Shown: positions 63,341 through 64,000 of the stretch, piece after piece | Position numbering within the stretch: the stretch's first letter is position 1 | Layout of the letters: each line of letters starts with the position of its first letter | Assembly (NCBI RefSeq): GCF_002896855.1 | Contig: NZ_CP021850.1 | Coordinates: forward strand, 2,071,665 to 2,135,664 | Origin: Clostridium thermosuccinogenes | GTDB lineage: Bacteria; Bacillota; Clostridia; Acetivibrionales; DSM-5807 | DNA: 64,000 nucleotides | Reading direction: 5' to 3' | Position numbers and translations under genes: made by a program | Notes under the pieces: model-generated | Databases searched by the model: none | Seen by the model: the letters and a program-made list of their open reading frames with translations, nothing else | Told to the model about the DNA's origin: nothing

Positions 63341-64000
63341 TTACAGTATCCTTCTTGCTGTCACATAACTTCTGGCATAATAGCTTTCGGAAAGGTTCGT
63401 AATGGTTACACCACTGCGTTCAGATTCAGCATGTATGAATTTCCCATTTCCTATGTAGATGCCTACATGATTTATGTAGCTGCTGGAACCAAAAAATACC
63501 AGATCGCCTATTTCCAGCTCAGATTTGCTCACTTTAGTTCCATGTTTTGCTTGATCTGCAGCTGTACGGTTCAATTTTATGCCAAAGTGCTTAAACACAT
63601 ACTGCACAAAACCTGAGCAGTCAAACCCATTGGGGCTTGTTCCTCCGTAAACATATTTCACACCCATAAATTTTTTGGCATACTCCACTATTTTTTGTCC
63701 AGTGGAAGTGCTCACATCCAATATTTTGACATCTCTTTCAGCATCTCCGCCTCTGGATGCGGCGGAAGTGTCCAATGTCAAATACTCACTGGCAACCCAT
63801 GCTGCGGTACCATCGGTAGTTTTAATTTTATACCAGTCTCCGGACTGGGTTAATACCGCAACCTTAGTTCCTTTGTGAATCTGGGATAGCACATCCGATG
63901 TTACATCCGGCTTGCTTCTTACATTCAGTACATCTACGGTGACGGTGCCTATTCCTATCGTTTTTTCCACGACATGCAAATAGTCGCCATGCACCCATCC
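63341..64000 (-). CDS. SH3 and NlpC/P60 domain cell wall hydrolase (5' partial)
   Basis: The frame runs off the window end, so the N-terminus is missing. Visible are the end of one SH3-like domain (GWVHGDYLHV), a full SH3_3 domain (VDVLNVRSKPDVTSDVLSQIHKG to AWVASEYLTL), a linker of about 25 residues, and the NlpC/P60 peptidase. The catalytic Cys is in SPNGFDCSGFVQYVF, the His in SYINHVGIYIG, and the third polar residue in KFIHAESE. It would cleave gamma-D-glutamyl-diamino acid bonds in peptidoglycan outside the cell. It is followed by a terminator and lies upstream of comEC on the same strand. Confidence 0.92.
   Translation of the reverse strand, partial: GWVHGDYLHVVEKTIGIGTVTVDVLNVRSKPDVTSDVLSQIHKGTKVAVLTQSGDWYKIKTTDGTAAWVASEYLTLDTSAASRGGDAERDVKILDVSTSTGQKIVEYAKKFMGVKYVYGGTSPNGFDCSGFVQYVFKHFGIKLNRTAADQAKHGTKVSKSELEIGDLVFFGSSSYINHVGIYIGNGKFIHAESERSGVTITNLSESYYARSYVTARRIL

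Overview
The window looks like a chromosomal segment of a low-GC, strictly anaerobic, spore-forming Firmicute of class Clostridia. The evidence is a spore germination protease (gpr), a DegS/DegU pair, a four-subunit 2-oxoacid:ferredoxin oxidoreductase, an anaerobic sulfatase-maturase-type radical SAM enzyme, ISLre2 transposases, AT-rich spacers and strong AGGAGG ribosome binding sites. A relative of the cellulolytic Acetivibrio/Ruminiclostridium group is my guess from gene content and has not been tested.

Layout. 1-4250: tail of an LTA-synthase-like sulfatase, a DUF362 ferredoxin protein, a double P-loop ATPase and a Gfo/Idh/MocA oxidoreductase. 4416-7345: a BlaI/BlaR1-type module with visible operators and an unrecognised sensor domain. 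7384-12041: radical SAM-SPASM enzyme with an unlisted 50-residue partner ORF, DUF896 protein, pncB, and a homocysteine methyltransferase behind a long leader. 12420-16852: degU/degS, tRNA-Lys, small acidic protein, S41 peptidase, small orphan ORF. 17031-17735: an IS200-like element. 17857-20820: LacI regulator, ThuA-like protein and oxidoreductase in one operon. 20944-23951: CapA-like protein, a LacI gene remnant, ThpR, MarR. 24409-26632: a DUF1538 membrane protein overlapping a two-domain P-II-like gene. 26939-29899: lipoprotein, YmaF-like protein and a membrane transglutaminase. 30440-33326: a LacI regulator and L-fucose isomerase sharing an operator motif. 33430-37891: vor-type oxidoreductase operon with an intergenic repeat inside it, a P-loop ATPase and TcdA. 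38374-40156: ISLre2 copy with 9-bp target duplication. 40426-47870: OadG-like orphan, Fur-family regulator, phosphoglycerate mutase, serine recombinase with a 46-residue leader ORF, a C-terminally truncated RpoN and 5-formyl-THF cyclo-ligase. 47894-49826: IS6-like element with 8-bp duplication and a giant hairpin. 50181-54878: zinc-ribbon protein, LigA, M50 protease and amidase. 55065-56601: second ISLre2. 56630-64000: gpr, VanZ fragment, orphan, rpsT, holA, comEC and an NlpC/P60 hydrolase cut by the window end.

Most genes are ordinary housekeeping or regulatory units. The least explained structures are: the DUF1538/double-P-II operon; the 50-residue membrane peptide tightly coupled to a SPASM maturase; the BlaR1-like protease with a non-penicillin-binding sensor; an interspersed inverted-repeat family, one copy of which sits inside the oxidoreductase operon; drifting 8-13-bp tandem repeats found in four convergent intergenic gaps; and the truncated sigma-54. 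Many start codons were reassigned from Shine-Dalgarno spacing, and the reasons are given per gene.
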